In this document: piece after piece, positions 8,919-19,500 of the stretch | Position numbering within the stretch: position 1 is the first letter of the stretch | Layout of the letters: every line of letters begins with the position of its first letter | Assembly (NCBI RefSeq): GCF_004366715.1 | Contig: NZ_SOQZ01000005.1 | Location: forward strand, 176,896-240,895 | Reading direction: 5' to 3' | DNA from: Meridianimaribacter flavus | GTDB taxonomy: Bacteria > Bacteroidota > Bacteroidia > Flavobacteriales > Flavobacteriaceae | DNA length: 64,000 nucleotides | Program-made: the position numbers and the translations under genes | Notes under the pieces: generated by a model | What the model was told of the DNA's origin: nothing | The model's database searches: none | The model's input: only the letters and a program-made list of their open reading frames with translations

Positions 8919-8950
8919 AAAAAAGTCTTCCAATTGCGGAAGACTTTTTT
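8919..8950 (+). terminator. Bidirectional intrinsic terminator between tRNA-Gln and the usp gene
   Basis: The arm AAAAAAGTCTTCC (8919-8931) pairs with GGAAGACTTTTTT (8938-8950) around the loop AATTGC. A T-run follows on both strands, so it can end both the tRNA transcript and the convergent universal stress protein transcript. Confidence 0.85.
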
Positions 8951-8967
8951 GTTTTAGGGTTTTGAGA

Positions 8968-9792
8968 TTATATCTTAAATGTAATCACAGGTCTTTTAGC
9001 ATGATTCACAAGGTCTTCACTTATACTGCCGTTAAAAAAATGAGCAATTCCTTGTCTCCCATGAGTGCTTATTCCTATTAGGTCTGCGTCAATATCTTTA
9101 GAGAAGTTTAAAATGCCACTTTCCACAGTGGTGTCGTTGTATATGTTTAGCGTGTAATTGTCAAATTCATAATCTTTTATAAAATCTAATATTCGTTCTT
9201 TAGCTTTTGCTGTAGTTGTAAACGTATTTGCGGTATTTACCATGAGTAAATGTATTTTTGAACCAAATGCACTGGCAAAATCGGTTGCTTGCTTATAGGT
9301 TTCTTTGTTGTCGTTTTTAAAATCAGAAGCAAACACAAAGTTTTTAACATTAAAGCTAGTGTGCTCGTTTTTAATCACCAATACGGGAATATCAGACGTT
9401 CTTACAACCTTTTCAGCATTTGAACCAACAAACATTTCTTTAAAACCACTAGCGCCATGTGAGCCCATAACAATTAAGTCTATGTTTAACTCATGACACT
9501 TGTCAATGATGTTGCCAAAATTGGTGTCAGATTTTACAGTTTCGTGTACAGTAATACCTTCTAAATAATCGCTAGCCATAAGGTTTTCAAACTTTTGATG
9601 CGCTAATTTCATGAAGAACATTGCTTCGGGTAATGCGCTATGAGAACTCATAGCATCAACTTCCTGTAATGGAAGTTCTAACATGTGAAGTAGGTAGATT
9701 TCACTATTCTCTTTTTTGGCTAATTGAGCAGCAACTTTTAATGCGTTTTCTGCTTCTTTAGAAAAGTCGGTTGGTACAAGAATTTTTTTCAT
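8968..9792 (-). CDS. Universal stress protein, two tandem Usp domains
   Basis: This is a 274-residue protein. The first Usp domain (about 1-142) begins MKKILVPTDFS and carries the nucleotide-loop motif MGSHGASGFKEMFVGS. The second (about 150-274) begins NFVFASDF and carries STHGRQGIAHFFNGS. Both keep the G-x2-G-x9-G(S) pattern of ATP-binding Usp proteins, although the first strand of domain two is degenerate. Such proteins are cytoplasmic stress-response factors of imprecise function. The gene is monocistronic and faces the tRNA terminator. Confidence 0.92.
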   Translation of the reverse strand: MKKILVPTDFSKEAENALKVAAQLAKKENSEIYLLHMLELPLQEVDAMSSHSALPEAMFFMKLAHQKFENLMASDYLEGITVHETVKSDTNFGNIIDKCHELNIDLIVMGSHGASGFKEMFVGSNAEKVVRTSDIPVLVIKNEHTSFNVKNFVFASDFKNDNKETYKQATDFASAFGSKIHLLMVNTANTFTTTAKAKERILDFIKDYEFDNYTLNIYNDTTVESGILNFSKDIDADLIGISTHGRQGIAHFFNGSISEDLVNHAKRPVITFKI

Positions 9793-9850
9793 ATTGATGA
9801 CGTTGAATGTTATAACATAAATTTAATAATAAAAATCGACTTTACCCTAT

Positions 9851-9882
9851 TTGCAGAAATCAATTAATTTGTTGTATATTTG
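9851..9882 (+). promoter_or_regulatory. Promoter of the rimP-nusA-infB operon (TTG-N21-TATATTTG)
   Basis: TTG at 9851-9853 and TATATTTG at 9875-9882 match the Bacteroidota consensus with a 21-base spacer. A start near 9887-9890 gives a leader of about 55 bases that contains the hairpin at 9909-9934. Confidence 0.75.
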
Positions 9883-9908
9883 CAGCGTTGTAAGGAAAAA
9901 GAAAATAC

Positions 9909-9934
9909 GAGGGGACGGGAAGTCCCCTCTTTTT
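9909..9934 (+). terminator. Terminator-like hairpin in the rimP leader (possible attenuator)
   Basis: GAGGGGAC (9909-9916) pairs with GTCCCCTC (9922-9929) around the loop GGGAA, followed directly by five T residues. It is a GC-rich 8-bp stem in an AT-rich region, placed between the promoter and the rimP start at 9944. By form it is an intrinsic terminator inside a 5' leader, so read-through must be permitted or controlled. No competing antiterminator stem is obvious by eye. Confidence 0.65.
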
Positions 9935-9943
9935 ATACTAAAA

Positions 9944-10408
9944 ATGTTTAGAGATACCGTAAAAGAATTACTTGATAAAGCCTTAGAAGAACGACAAGAT
10001 TTGTTCTTGATTGATTTTGAGGTGTTAGATAACAATGCCATTAAGATTATTATTGATGGCGACAACGGAGTACTTGTTGAAGATTGCATATTTGTAAGTC
10101 GTGCAATTGAGCATAATCTGGACAGAGAAGATCAGGATTTTTCTTTAGAAGTAATGTCATCTGGTGCTACAACACCACTAAGCCATATAAGACAATACAA
10201 AAAAAATATAGGTAGAGTTTTAGGTGTAAAGACAAAAGCTAGCGAAAAATTTGAAGCAACACTTGTTAATCAAGATGAAGAAGGTATAATGCTAGAGTGG
10301 AAAGCAAGAGAACCTAAGCCAGTAGGTAAAGGAAAAGTTACTGTTAAAAAAGAAGCCAAGATAAAATACGATGATATTTTAGAGGCAAAAGTTATAATAA
10401 AATTTTAA
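9944..10408 (+). CDS. rimP: Ribosome maturation factor RimP
   Basis: The ATG at 9944 gives 154 residues, the normal length for RimP. An upstream extension of the frame to 9851 would run through the promoter and the leader hairpin, so it is rejected. Characteristic features are the N-terminal alpha/beta domain, LEVMSSGATTPL (the family usually has EVSSPG here) and a C-terminal Sm-like domain with LGVKTKASEKFEATLV. RimP acts in the cytoplasm on late assembly of the 30S head. It is first in the classical rimP-nusA-infB operon; nusA begins 12 bases downstream. Confidence 0.93.
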   Translation: MFRDTVKELLDKALEERQDLFLIDFEVLDNNAIKIIIDGDNGVLVEDCIFVSRAIEHNLDREDQDFSLEVMSSGATTPLSHIRQYKKNIGRVLGVKTKASEKFEATLVNQDEEGIMLEWKAREPKPVGKGKVTVKKEAKIKYDDILEAKVIIKF

Positions 10409-10420
10409 TTCATAATAGAT

Positions 10421-11659
10421 ATGGAAAATGTTGCGTTAATTGATTCTTTTTCAGAATTTAAAGACGATAAGTTAATAGATCGTGTAACGTTAATGGCGAT
10501 TTTAGAAGATGTGTTAAGAAATGCATTAAAAAAGAAGTATGGAGATGACGATAACTTTGATATCATTATAAACCCAGATAAAGGAGATTTAGAGATATGG
10601 AGAAATAGAATTGTTGTAGCAGATGGAGAAGTAGAAGAACCAAACCAAGAGATTGAATTAAGTGAAGCACGTAAAATAGAACCAGATTTTGAAGTAGGAG
10701 AAGATGTAGCAGAAGAAGTTAAACTTATAGATTTAGGAAGACGATCTATCTTAGCATTAAGACAAAATTTAATTTCAAAAATACACGAACACGACAATAC
10801 TAATATCTATAAGCAATTTAAAGATTTAGAAGGTGAAATTTATACAGCAGAAGTACACCACATTCGTCACAGAGCAATTATTTTGCTAGACGATGAGGGT
10901 AACGAAATTATTTTACCAAAAGACAAACAAATTCCTTCTGACTTCTTTAGAAAAGGAGAAAATGTAAGAGGAATTATTGAAAGTGTTGAGCTTAAAGGAA
11001 ATAAGCCAGCAATTATCATGTCAAGAACAGCTCCTGTTTTCTTAGAGAAGTTATTTGAACAAGAAATACCAGAGGTTTTTGATGGATTAATCACCATAAA
11101 AAATGTAGTAAGAATTCCAGGTGAAAAAGCAAAAGTAGCTGTAGATTCTTATGATGATAGAATAGATCCAGTTGGAGCATGTGTAGGTATGAAAGGATCT
11201 AGAATACACAGCATAGTAAGAGAATTGGGTAACGAAAACATTGATGTAATCAACTTTACCAACAACTTACAATTATACATTACAAGAGCATTAAGTCCAG
11301 CAAGAGTAACATCAATAAAAATTGATGAAGAAGCAAAACGTGCTGAAGTACTTTTAAAACCAGAAGAAGTAAGTAAAGCTATTGGTAGAGGAGGTCATAA
11401 CATACGTTTAGCAGGACAATTAACAGGTTATGAAATTGACGTGTTTAGAGAAGGAACTGAAGAAGATGAAGATGTAGAATTAACTGAATTCTCTGATGAA
11501 ATCGAAGGATGGATTATTGAAGAATTCAATAAAGCAGGTCTTGATACAGCTAAAAGTATTCTAGAGCAAGATATTGAAGACCTTGTGAAGAGAACAGATT
11601 TAGAAGAAGAAACAATAATTGATGTTATCAGAATTCTTAAGGAAGAATTTGAAGAATAA
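10421..11659 (+). CDS. nusA: Transcription termination/antitermination factor NusA
   Basis: This 412-residue protein has the NusA domain order: an N-terminal RNA polymerase-binding domain, an S1 domain at about 130-200 (GEIYTAEVHHIRHRAIIL), KH1 around VDSYDDRIDPVGACVGMKGS and KH2 around RPEEVSKAIGRGG-like residues (here KPEEVSKAIGRGGHNIRLAG). A short acidic tail (EEDEDVELTEF) leads to a single helical module. NusA modulates pausing and intrinsic termination. It lies 12 bases after rimP and 30 before infB. Because the operon leader has a terminator-like hairpin, feedback by NusA on its own operon is an attractive inference. Confidence 0.96.
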   Translation: MENVALIDSFSEFKDDKLIDRVTLMAILEDVLRNALKKKYGDDDNFDIIINPDKGDLEIWRNRIVVADGEVEEPNQEIELSEARKIEPDFEVGEDVAEEVKLIDLGRRSILALRQNLISKIHEHDNTNIYKQFKDLEGEIYTAEVHHIRHRAIILLDDEGNEIILPKDKQIPSDFFRKGENVRGIIESVELKGNKPAIIMSRTAPVFLEKLFEQEIPEVFDGLITIKNVVRIPGEKAKVAVDSYDDRIDPVGACVGMKGSRIHSIVRELGNENIDVINFTNNLQLYITRALSPARVTSIKIDEEAKRAEVLLKPEEVSKAIGRGGHNIRLAGQLTGYEIDVFREGTEEDEDVELTEFSDEIEGWIIEEFNKAGLDTAKSILEQDIEDLVKRTDLEEETIIDVIRILKEEFEE

Positions 11660-11689
11660 CATATATTTAAGTTATATTACAAGCAATTT

Positions 11690-14431
11690 ATGGCGCAAAC
11701 AATTAGATTAAATAAAGTATTAAGAGAACTCAATATTTCTATTGACCGTGCAGTTGATTTCCTAGAATCAAAAAACGTGGAGATAGAAAAAAGTCCTAAT
11801 ACAAAAATATCAGAAGACGTTTATGCAATTCTTTCCAACGAGTTTCAAACAGATGCAAGTAAAAAAGTAGCGTCTCAAGAAGTTAGTGAAGCAAAGCTTA
11901 AGGAAAAAGAAGAGTTGCGTGAACAACGTGAGCGCGAGCTTGAAGAAAAGGCGAAAAAAGAAGAACGAGCTAAAGTCGTTAAAGCCAAAGCTGAATTAAG
12001 CGGTCCGAAACAAGTAGGTAAAATTGATTTAGACAAACCTAAAACCGAACCTAAAAAAGAGACTCCTAAAGTAGAGGAAACTCCTAAAGTTGAAAAAACT
12101 GAAAAGGTAGAAAAAGTAGACAAGGTTGAAAAGGTAGAAAAAGTCGAAAAAGTCGAGGTTAAAAAAGAGACTCCTAAAGTAGAGGAAACTCCAAAAGTCG
12201 AAAAAACTGAACCTAAAAAGGAAACTCCTAAAGCTAAAGAAGTTCCAACCGAAGGTGCTGTTGGTGATGACAAACTAAAAACACAATACCAAAAACTTTC
12301 AGGACCTAAAATAGCTGGTGATAAGATCGATTTATCTCAATTCAATAAGCCTAAGAAGAAAAAAGAAGATAAAAAACCTGCGGCTTCATCTGATAGAGAC
12401 ACCAATAAAAAGAAAAGGCGTCGTATTAGTAAACCAGGATCAGATAATAACTTTAACAGAAACAATAACCAAAGAGGCGGTTTCAAAGGTAAAGGAAAAC
12501 GTCCAGCTGTTGTTAAAGAAGAACCAAGCGAAGCAGAAGTTCAAAAGCAAATTAGAGAAACTCTAGAAAAGCTTCAAGGTAAATCCAACAAAGGTAAAGG
12601 AGCTAAATATCGTAGAGAGAAAAGAGAACAACATAGAGAGCAAACTGAAAAAGACTTACAAGCTGAAGCAGCTGAAAGTAAAATTCTTAAAGTAACCGAG
12701 TTTGTTACTGCAAGTGAAGTTGCTACTATGATGAATATTTCTGTTACCGAAATTATTTCGGCATGTATGTCGTTAGGTATGATGGTAACAATGAACCAAC
12801 GTTTAGATGCTGAAACACTATCGGTTGTAGCAGATGAATTTGGTTATGAAGTTGAGTTTGTAACTGCTGATATAGAAGAGTCTATTGAAGAGGTAGAAGA
12901 CAAACCAGAAGATTTAAAATCTCGTGCACCAATTGTAACTGTAATGGGTCACGTAGATCATGGTAAAACATCGTTACTAGATTACATTCGTGAAGAAAAC
13001 GTAATTGCAGGTGAGTCAGGTGGAATCACACAGCACATTGGAGCTTATGGAGTTACTTTAGAAAGCGGACAAAAAATCGCGTTTTTAGATACTCCTGGTC
13101 ACGAAGCCTTTACAGCTATGCGTGCTCGTGGTGCTCAAGTAACTGATTTGGCAATTATTGTTGTAGCAGCTGATGATGATATCATGCCTCAAACCAAAGA
13201 GGCAATTGCACATGCGCAAGCAGCAGGTGTTCCAATTGTATTTGCAATTAATAAAATTGACAAGCCAACAGCAAATCCTGATAAGATTAAAGAAGGATTA
13301 GCAAACATGAATTTATTGGTTGAAGATTGGGGAGGAAAAATTCAATCGCATGATATCTCTGCAAAAACAGGACAAGGTGTTAATGAATTACTTGAAAAAG
13401 TATTGCTAGAAGCTGAATTATTAGAGTTAAAAGCAAATCCAAATAAACCTGCAAACGGAACTGTTGTTGAAGCATTCCTAGACAAAGGTAGAGGTTATGT
13501 ATCAACAATTTTGGTACAAGCCGGAACACTTAAAATTGGAGATTATGTACTTGCTGGTAGAAACAGTGGTAAGGTAAAAGCTATGCATGATGAGCGTGGT
13601 AATGACATTACTGCTGCAGGACCATCAACTCCTGTATCTATTTTAGGTTTAGATGGAGCACCACAAGCAGGTGACAAATTCAACGTATTTGAAGATGAAC
13701 GTGAAGCTAAACAAATTGCAGCTAAACGTACACAATTACAACGTGAGCAATCAGTAAGAACACAACGTCACATTACCTTAGACGAAATTGGTCGTCGTAT
13801 TGCACTTGGAGATTTCCAAGAGTTGAACATAATCTTAAAAGGTGATGTTGATGGATCTGTTGAAGCGTTAACTGATTCGTTCCAGAAATTATCTACCGAA
13901 GAAATTCAAGTTAATATCATACATAAAGGTGTTGGAGCCATTACCGAAAGTGATGTGCTTTTAGCAACTGCCTCTGATGCAATTATTATCGGATTTAACG
14001 TAAGACCAATGGGGAATGCACGTCAAATTGCAGATAAGGAAGAAATCGATATCAGAATGTATTCTATTATCTATGATGCTATTAATGACCTTAAAGATGC
14101 AATGGAAGGTATGTTATCTCCAGAGCTTAAAGAGGAAATTACTGGTACTGCAGAGATAAGAGAACTATTCAAAGTGTCTAAAATTGGTACTATTGCAGGA
14201 TGTATGGTAACTAACGGTAAAATATATAGAAACTCAGGAATAAGGTTAATTAGAGATGGAGTTGTTGTTTATACAGGAGAGTTAGCATCGCTTAAACGTT
14301 TTAAAGATGACGTTAAAGAAGTATCTAAAGGATATGACTGTGGATTGCAAATCAAAAACTACAACGACATTAAAGAAGGTGACGTATTAGAAGCATTCCA
14401 AGAAGTAGAAGTGAAGAAAAAATTGAAGTAA
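11690..14431 (+). CDS. infB: Translation initiation factor IF-2
   Basis: This 913-residue protein has an N-terminal winged-helix-like segment ([17 protein letters not shown]) followed by a long Lys/Glu/Pro-rich low-complexity linker (about 60-230). The G domain carries GHVDHGKTS (P-loop, near residue 419), DTPGHEAF (G3, near 467) and NKID (G4, near 521). Domains II-IV continue to the C-terminus and would bind fMet-tRNA. The linker contains a 108-base tandem duplication. A strong terminator follows at 14452-14482. Confidence 0.97.
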   Translation: MAQTIRLNKVLRELNISIDRAVDFLESKNVEIEKSPNTKISEDVYAILSNEFQTDASKKVASQEVSEAKLKEKEELREQRERELEEKAKKEERAKVVKAKAELSGPKQVGKIDLDKPKTEPKKETPKVEETPKVEKTEKVEKVDKVEKVEKVEKVEVKKETPKVEETPKVEKTEPKKETPKAKEVPTEGAVGDDKLKTQYQKLSGPKIAGDKIDLSQFNKPKKKKEDKKPAASSDRDTNKKKRRRISKPGSDNNFNRNNNQRGGFKGKGKRPAVVKEEPSEAEVQKQIRETLEKLQGKSNKGKGAKYRREKREQHREQTEKDLQAEAAESKILKVTEFVTASEVATMMNISVTEIISACMSLGMMVTMNQRLDAETLSVVADEFGYEVEFVTADIEESIEEVEDKPEDLKSRAPIVTVMGHVDHGKTSLLDYIREENVIAGESGGITQHIGAYGVTLESGQKIAFLDTPGHEAFTAMRARGAQVTDLAIIVVAADDDIMPQTKEAIAHAQAAGVPIVFAINKIDKPTANPDKIKEGLANMNLLVEDWGGKIQSHDISAKTGQGVNELLEKVLLEAELLELKANPNKPANGTVVEAFLDKGRGYVSTILVQAGTLKIGDYVLAGRNSGKVKAMHDERGNDITAAGPSTPVSILGLDGAPQAGDKFNVFEDEREAKQIAAKRTQLQREQSVRTQRHITLDEIGRRIALGDFQELNIILKGDVDGSVEALTDSFQKLSTEEIQVNIIHKGVGAITESDVLLATASDAIIIGFNVRPMGNARQIADKEEIDIRMYSIIYDAINDLKDAMEGMLSPELKEEITGTAEIRELFKVSKIGTIAGCMVTNGKIYRNSGIRLIRDGVVVYTGELASLKRFKDDVKEVSKGYDCGLQIKNYNDIKEGDVLEAFQEVEVKKKLK
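12053..12192 (+). repeat. Direct repeat inside the infB linker
   Basis: An identical 32-base segment occurs at 12053-12084 and 12161-12192, exactly 108 bases (36 codons) apart, with a run of VEKVEK-type codons between. It encodes [10 protein letters not shown]. This looks like recent slippage or unequal exchange in a disordered linker. Confidence 0.8.
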
Positions 14432-14451
14432 TTACTCTTTCAATTAGATAT

Positions 14452-14482
14452 AAAAAAAGCGACTTATTTAAGTCGCTTTTTT
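14452..14482 (+). terminator. Bidirectional intrinsic terminator between infB and the SPOR gene
   Basis: AAGCGACTT (14457-14465) pairs with AAGTCGCTT (14470-14478) around the loop ATTT, with A-run and T-run flanks that extend the stem. It can serve infB on the plus strand and the convergent SPOR-domain gene on the minus strand. Confidence 0.88.
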
Positions 14483-14502
14483 GTTTGATATAATCTTTCG
14501 TT

Positions 14503-14886
14503 TTAGCTTTTATCTCTTTTAGGTTTAAAAATAAAAGCATTGTTGTAGTTCTTTTTAATTTTAAGTAAAGCCTTGTCAGCTTCAAGTCTACTTCTAAAAT
14601 TTCCTACCCAAATCTTGTAGTTGGGTGTCTCATATTCCATGCTTACAGGCCATTCGCTGTAAGTTTTCATAAAATCAGCCTCAGCTTTTTGAGCTCCAGA
14701 GTGATTTCCTTGATAAACTTGTATTTTATACAAGTCAACAGTTTTAGCATCTTTTTTAAACTGTAATAACTTTTCAATGTCTTTGTCTTGTTCAACAGTA
14801 ACAACACCATCTTGAGCATTTCCTATTGAGGAAAATCCAATAAAAATTAAAAAGGCGAGTAGTGATTTTATGTTCATTTTTGTCAT
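14503..14886 (-). CDS. Secreted SPOR-domain protein
   Basis: This is a 127-residue protein. The start at 14886 gives MTKMNIKSLLAFLIF; the second Met at 14877 would give an equally good signal peptide, cleaved after SSIGNA. The C-terminal ~75 residues fit a SPOR fold: YKIQVYQGNHSGAQKAEADF then YKIWVGNFRSRLEADKALLKI. SPOR domains bind denuded peptidoglycan glycan strands, often at the septum. Small periplasmic SPOR proteins are common in this group, but no specific role can be assigned. It sits divergently before the respiratory operon. Confidence 0.82.
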   Translation of the reverse strand: MTKMNIKSLLAFLIFIGFSSIGNAQDGVVTVEQDKDIEKLLQFKKDAKTVDLYKIQVYQGNHSGAQKAEADFMKTYSEWPVSMEYETPNYKIWVGNFRSRLEADKALLKIKKNYNNAFIFKPKRDKS

Positions 14887-15099
14887 ACGTATCTATTATT
14901 AAGAGTATTAAAATTTTCAAACGCAAATACTAAACCATTTAGTATTAACAACTTTTCAATTCGGTAAAATTAAAAAATTTATTTCAGCAAAAGTATATCT
15001 GTGTTTAATTAAGTAAAATGCAAGCTTCAATATTATTTAGAATCTTTATAAATTACCAATTAACACTTCTGTAACATTTCTAAAATGGACTTTAAGTAT

Positions 15100-15107
15100 T
15101 ATTTTTG
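15100..15107 (+). promoter_or_regulatory. -7 element TATTTTTG upstream of the ACIII/oxidase operon
   Basis: TATTTTTG matches TAnnTTTG and lies 36 bases before the first ATG of actA. The expected -33 position holds TTT/TTC instead of TTG, so the promoter may be weaker or factor-dependent. No other candidate is visible in the 256-base gap between 14887 and 15142, which otherwise is AT-rich and featureless. Confidence 0.5.
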
Positions 15108-15142
15108 CGTGAGATTTTATAACTGTATTTTTTTCTTTTTAA

Positions 15143-16477
15143 ATGAAAAAATCATACCAAAGTTTGGAAGATAATTCAACTAACAATATGAAACAGGTGA
15201 TATACCGTAAATTAACCGCTAATATACTTCAATTAGGGTTTATTCTTTTACTCACGTTTTCAACAACACTTAACGCTCAAGAAGGTGATCCTGCTAAGGG
15301 TAAATCTATTTTCAATACCAATTGTGCTTCTTGTCATAACCTAGATCGAAAGATGACTGGTCCTGCGTTACGTCATGTAGAGCAAAGATTAGCAGATGAC
15401 CATGGTTTGGATAGAGAGTGGATTGCTGCATGGATTCGTAACAGTGCTGGAGTTGTTAAATCTGGCGATGCCTATGGTAACCAAATATTCAATGAATATA
15501 GTGGTACACCTATGACGGCTTTCCCGCAATTAACTGATCAAGACATTTCAGATATCTTAGCGTATACAGCCCAAGAAGCTGTGGTAAAGAAACCTGAAAC
15601 TCCAGAGAATACTAATAGTGAAGGTGCTGCAAATGGAGGAACTTCAAACAAAATAATCCTTTGGGCATTAGCATTGTTATTTGCATTGTTGGCTTTTGCT
15701 TTAGTATTGGTAAGACGTACACTAAATAGATTTGCTGAAGCGAAAGGAATTGAGATTCCTCAAAAAGACAAAGGATTACCATTATGGAAAGCGTTTGTGC
15801 AAAATCAATTTTTAGTATTGGTTACTGCAATCTTCTTTTTATTGACTAGTGGTTATTTTGTGTATGGTTATTTAATGCAAGTAGGTGTTGATCAAGGATA
15901 CCAACCAGTACAACCAATACACTTTTCTCATAAAATACACGCAGGAGATAACGGTATCGATTGTAAATACTGTCACTCATCTGCAAGAGTAAGTAAAACT
16001 TCAGGGATTCCTTCATTAAACGTTTGTATGAACTGTCATAAATCAGTTGTTGAATATACAGGTGAAACTACTGCTGAGTATAGCAAAGAGTTTTATGATG
16101 GAGAAATTCAAAAATTATATGCAGCAGCAGGATGGAGTGATGCAGATCAAAAATACACTGGTCAAGCACAACCTGTAAAGTGGGTTAGAATTCACAACCT
16201 ACCAGATTTTGCATACTTTAACCACTCACAGCACGTGTCTGTAGCAGGAATTCAATGTCAAACATGTCATGGTCCTGTAGAGGAAATGGAAATTATGTAT
16301 CAACATGCTCCACTTACAATGGGATGGTGTATTAACTGTCACAGAGATACAGAGGTTAAAGTTCAAGATAATGGCTATTATGAAAAAATTCATGAGCAGT
16401 TATCTAAGAAATATGGAGTTGAAAAATTAACAGCTGCTCAAATGGGTGGACTGGAATGTGGTAAATGCCATTACTAA
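15143..16477 (+). CDS. actA: Alternative Complex III subunit ActA, six-heme cytochrome c
   Basis: This 444-residue protein has six CxxCH motifs: CASCH at 61-65 in an N-terminal monoheme domain, two membrane helices (about 169-192 and 222-245), then CKYCH (274), CMNCH (295), CQTCH, CINCH and a last CGKCHY at the C-terminus. ActA passes electrons from the quinol-oxidising complex to the oxidase in the periplasm. The start at 15143 precedes a second Met at 15188 that would begin directly before the signal segment (MKQVIYRKLTANILQL), so either is possible. It is the first gene of the actABCDEF-cox operon. Confidence 0.93.
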   Translation: MKKSYQSLEDNSTNNMKQVIYRKLTANILQLGFILLLTFSTTLNAQEGDPAKGKSIFNTNCASCHNLDRKMTGPALRHVEQRLADDHGLDREWIAAWIRNSAGVVKSGDAYGNQIFNEYSGTPMTAFPQLTDQDISDILAYTAQEAVVKKPETPENTNSEGAANGGTSNKIILWALALLFALLAFALVLVRRTLNRFAEAKGIEIPQKDKGLPLWKAFVQNQFLVLVTAIFFLLTSGYFVYGYLMQVGVDQGYQPVQPIHFSHKIHAGDNGIDCKYCHSSARVSKTSGIPSLNVCMNCHKSVVEYTGETTAEYSKEFYDGEIQKLYAAAGWSDADQKYTGQAQPVKWVRIHNLPDFAYFNHSQHVSVAGIQCQTCHGPVEEMEIMYQHAPLTMGWCINCHRDTEVKVQDNGYYEKIHEQLSKKYGVEKLTAAQMGGLECGKCHY

Positions 16478-16512
16478 TTTAATATTAATAAAGAGTAATT
16501 CAATTATATAAT

Positions 16513-19500
16513 ATGTCATCAAACAAGAAATACTGGAAAAGTGTTGAAGAGCTAGACCAAAACAGCTCTGTTGTTGAGACGCTAAAACAGAACGAGTTTG
16601 TTCAAGAAATTCCAACTGATGAGTTTTTAGGAGATAAAGCCTCATTAGAAAGTTCTTCTACAACACGTCGTGACTTCTTAAAGTACGTTGGTTTTAGTAC
16701 AGCTGCAGCATCATTAGCTGCCTGTGAAGGACCAGTGATAAAGTCAATCCCTTATGTGGTACAACCAGAGGAAATTATTCCTGGTGTTGCTAACTACTAT
16801 GCAACTACAATTGCTGACGGATTTGATTTTGCAAGTGTTTTAGTTAAAACTCGCGAAGGTCGTCCAATTAAAATCGAAAACAACACAATGGCAGCTACCA
16901 ATGGTAGTGCTAATGCTAGAGTTAATGCTTCGGTTTTAGGGTTATATGATAGCCTTAGAGTTAAAAAACCAATGAAAGGCGACGCTGAAATTTCTTGGGA
17001 ACAATTTGATGCTGAAACCAATCAAGCCTTAACAGATGCAATGAATTCTGGTAAAGAAATTGTGTTATTTACACAAACATTTGCTAGTCCTTCAACATCT
17101 AGATTGATTGCTGATTTTAAAGCAAAATATGGTAATGTACGTCATGTGCAATACGATGCTGTTTCTGAGTCGGCTGCATTAGATGCTTTTCAAGCAAAAT
17201 ATGGAGAACGTGGATTAGCGGATTACGATTTTTCTAAAGCAATGACAATTGTATCTGTAGGAGCAGACTTTTTAGGTGATTGGCAAGGTGGTGGATTTGA
17301 TTCTGCATATGCTAAAAAGAGAATTCCAGATCATGGAAAAATGTCTCGTCACATTCAGTTTGAATCAAACATGTCTCTATCAGGAGCTAATGCTGATAAA
17401 AGAGTACCAGTAACTCCAACACAACAAAAAATGGTATTGGCTAAGCTTTATGCCGAAGTAGTTGGTGGTTCTGTTTCTGTTGATTTACCAGAAAATATTT
17501 TACAAGCCGTTACTAAAACAGCGTCTGAGCTTAAAAGCGCTAAAGGAAAAGCTGTAGTTGTAACTGGACTTAACGATATAAATGCACAAACCGTTGCATT
17601 AGAAATTAATGAGTACTTAAACAGTGAAGCATTCAATACTGCTTCACCAATAAAAACTAGACAAGGTAGTGACAAAGCTGTATCTACTTTGGTTAGTGAT
17701 ATGAAAGCAGGAAAAGTTGGAGCAATTATAATGAGTGGAGTTAATCCATTATATACATTACCTAATGCTGCTGACTTTGCTGAAGGACTAAAAAACACTA
17801 AAGTGTCTATCGCTTTTTCTATGAAAGCTGATGAGACGTCAACTAACTGTACATATATTGCTGCTGCACCACATTACTTAGAATCTTGGGGTGACGTAGA
17901 AATGAAAAAAGGACATTATGCATTAATGCAACCAACAATTCGTCCTTTGTTTGATACAAGACAATTTCAAGATGCATTATTAAAATGGTCTGGAAGTGAT
18001 GTATCGTATCATGATTATGTAAAAGACACTTGGAATTCTTCAATACTTAATGGAGGATCATTTAACCAAGCGTTACATGATGGTGTTTTTGTAAGTAATG
18101 TGTCAATTGATGTTGTTGAAGAAGCTACAACAGAAGAAGATACTGCTGAGGCACCTTCAACTAATGCAGCAAGAGCTTTAGCGTCTTCTGCAAAAGCTGG
18201 TTCAGGATTAGAACTTACATTATATAGCAAAACAGGAATGGGAGATGGTCAACAAGCCAATAACCCATGGTTACAAGAGTTCCCAGATCCTATTTCTCGT
18301 GTGTCTTGGGATAACTATTTAACTGTTTCTAAAGCTGATGCTGATAAACTTGGACTTAAAAATGTTCATGTTGCAACAGGAGCTTTAGATGGAAGTTATG
18401 CTGATGTTACTGTAAACGGAACAACTTTAAAGAATGTTCCTGTATTAATTCAGCCAGGACAAGCTAATGGTTCTGTAGGTTTATCATTTGGGTATGGTCG
18501 TAAGGCTGGACTTAAAGATGAAATGAAAACAGGAGTTAATGCTTACCAATTATACAGTGATTTTAATAATATTCAAAGTGTAACTGTAGCTGCTGCTGCT
18601 GGAATGCATGAGTTTGCATGTGTTCAGTTGCACAATACATTAATGGGTCGTGGAGACATCATTAAAGAAACTACACTTGAAATATTTAATACTTACGATA
18701 AAGAAGACCACAAACACGGTTGGAATAAGATACCTGTTGTTTCTCTTAACCATGAGGAAACTCCAGTAACTTCTCCAGATGTTGACCTTTGGGATGAGTT
18801 TGATCGTTCAATTGGACACCACTTCAACTTATCTATCGATTTAAATGCTTGTACAGGTTGTGGAGCATGTGTGATTGCTTGTCATGCAGAAAATAATGTA
18901 CCTGTGGTAGGTAAAGAAGAAGTTCGTCGTAGTCGTGATATGCACTGGTTACGTATTGATAGATATTATTCTTCAGAAGACTCTTTTGAAGGCGATAATG
19001 AAAAGAAAGATAATATCTCTGGTTTAGGAAGCTCATTAAGTGAGTTTGGTGAGATGGAAAACCCATCAGAAAATCCTCAAGTAGCTTTCCAACCAGTAAT
19101 GTGTCAACACTGTAACCACGCACCTTGTGAAACAGTTTGTCCTGTGGCAGCAACATCACATGGTCGTCAAGGTCAAAACCATATGGCTTATAACCGTTGT
19201 GTAGGTACAAGATACTGTGCTAACAACTGTCCTTATAAAGTACGTCGTTTCAACTGGTTCTTATATAGCCAAAACGATGAGTTCGATTATCACATGAATG
19301 ACGATTTAGGACGTATGGTATTAAACCCAGATGTTGTAGTACGTTCAAGAGGTGTTATGGAAAAATGTTCTATGTGTATTCAAATGACACAAAAAACAGT
19401 TCTTGATGCTAAACGTGATGGTAGAGAGGTTAGAAAGGATGAGTTCCAAACAGCATGTTCAGCTGCTTGTAGTAGTGGAGCAATGATTTTTGGAGACATT

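Noticed and set aside
9851..9943. Upstream extension of rimP by 31 codons
   Set aside because: It would begin with the -33 TTG and run through the -7 element and the GC-rich hairpin. The ATG at 9944 gives the normal 154 residues.
11875..12273. Minus-strand open frame opposite the infB linker
   Set aside because: It is a Ser/Thr-rich shadow of Lys/Glu codons and has no coding features.
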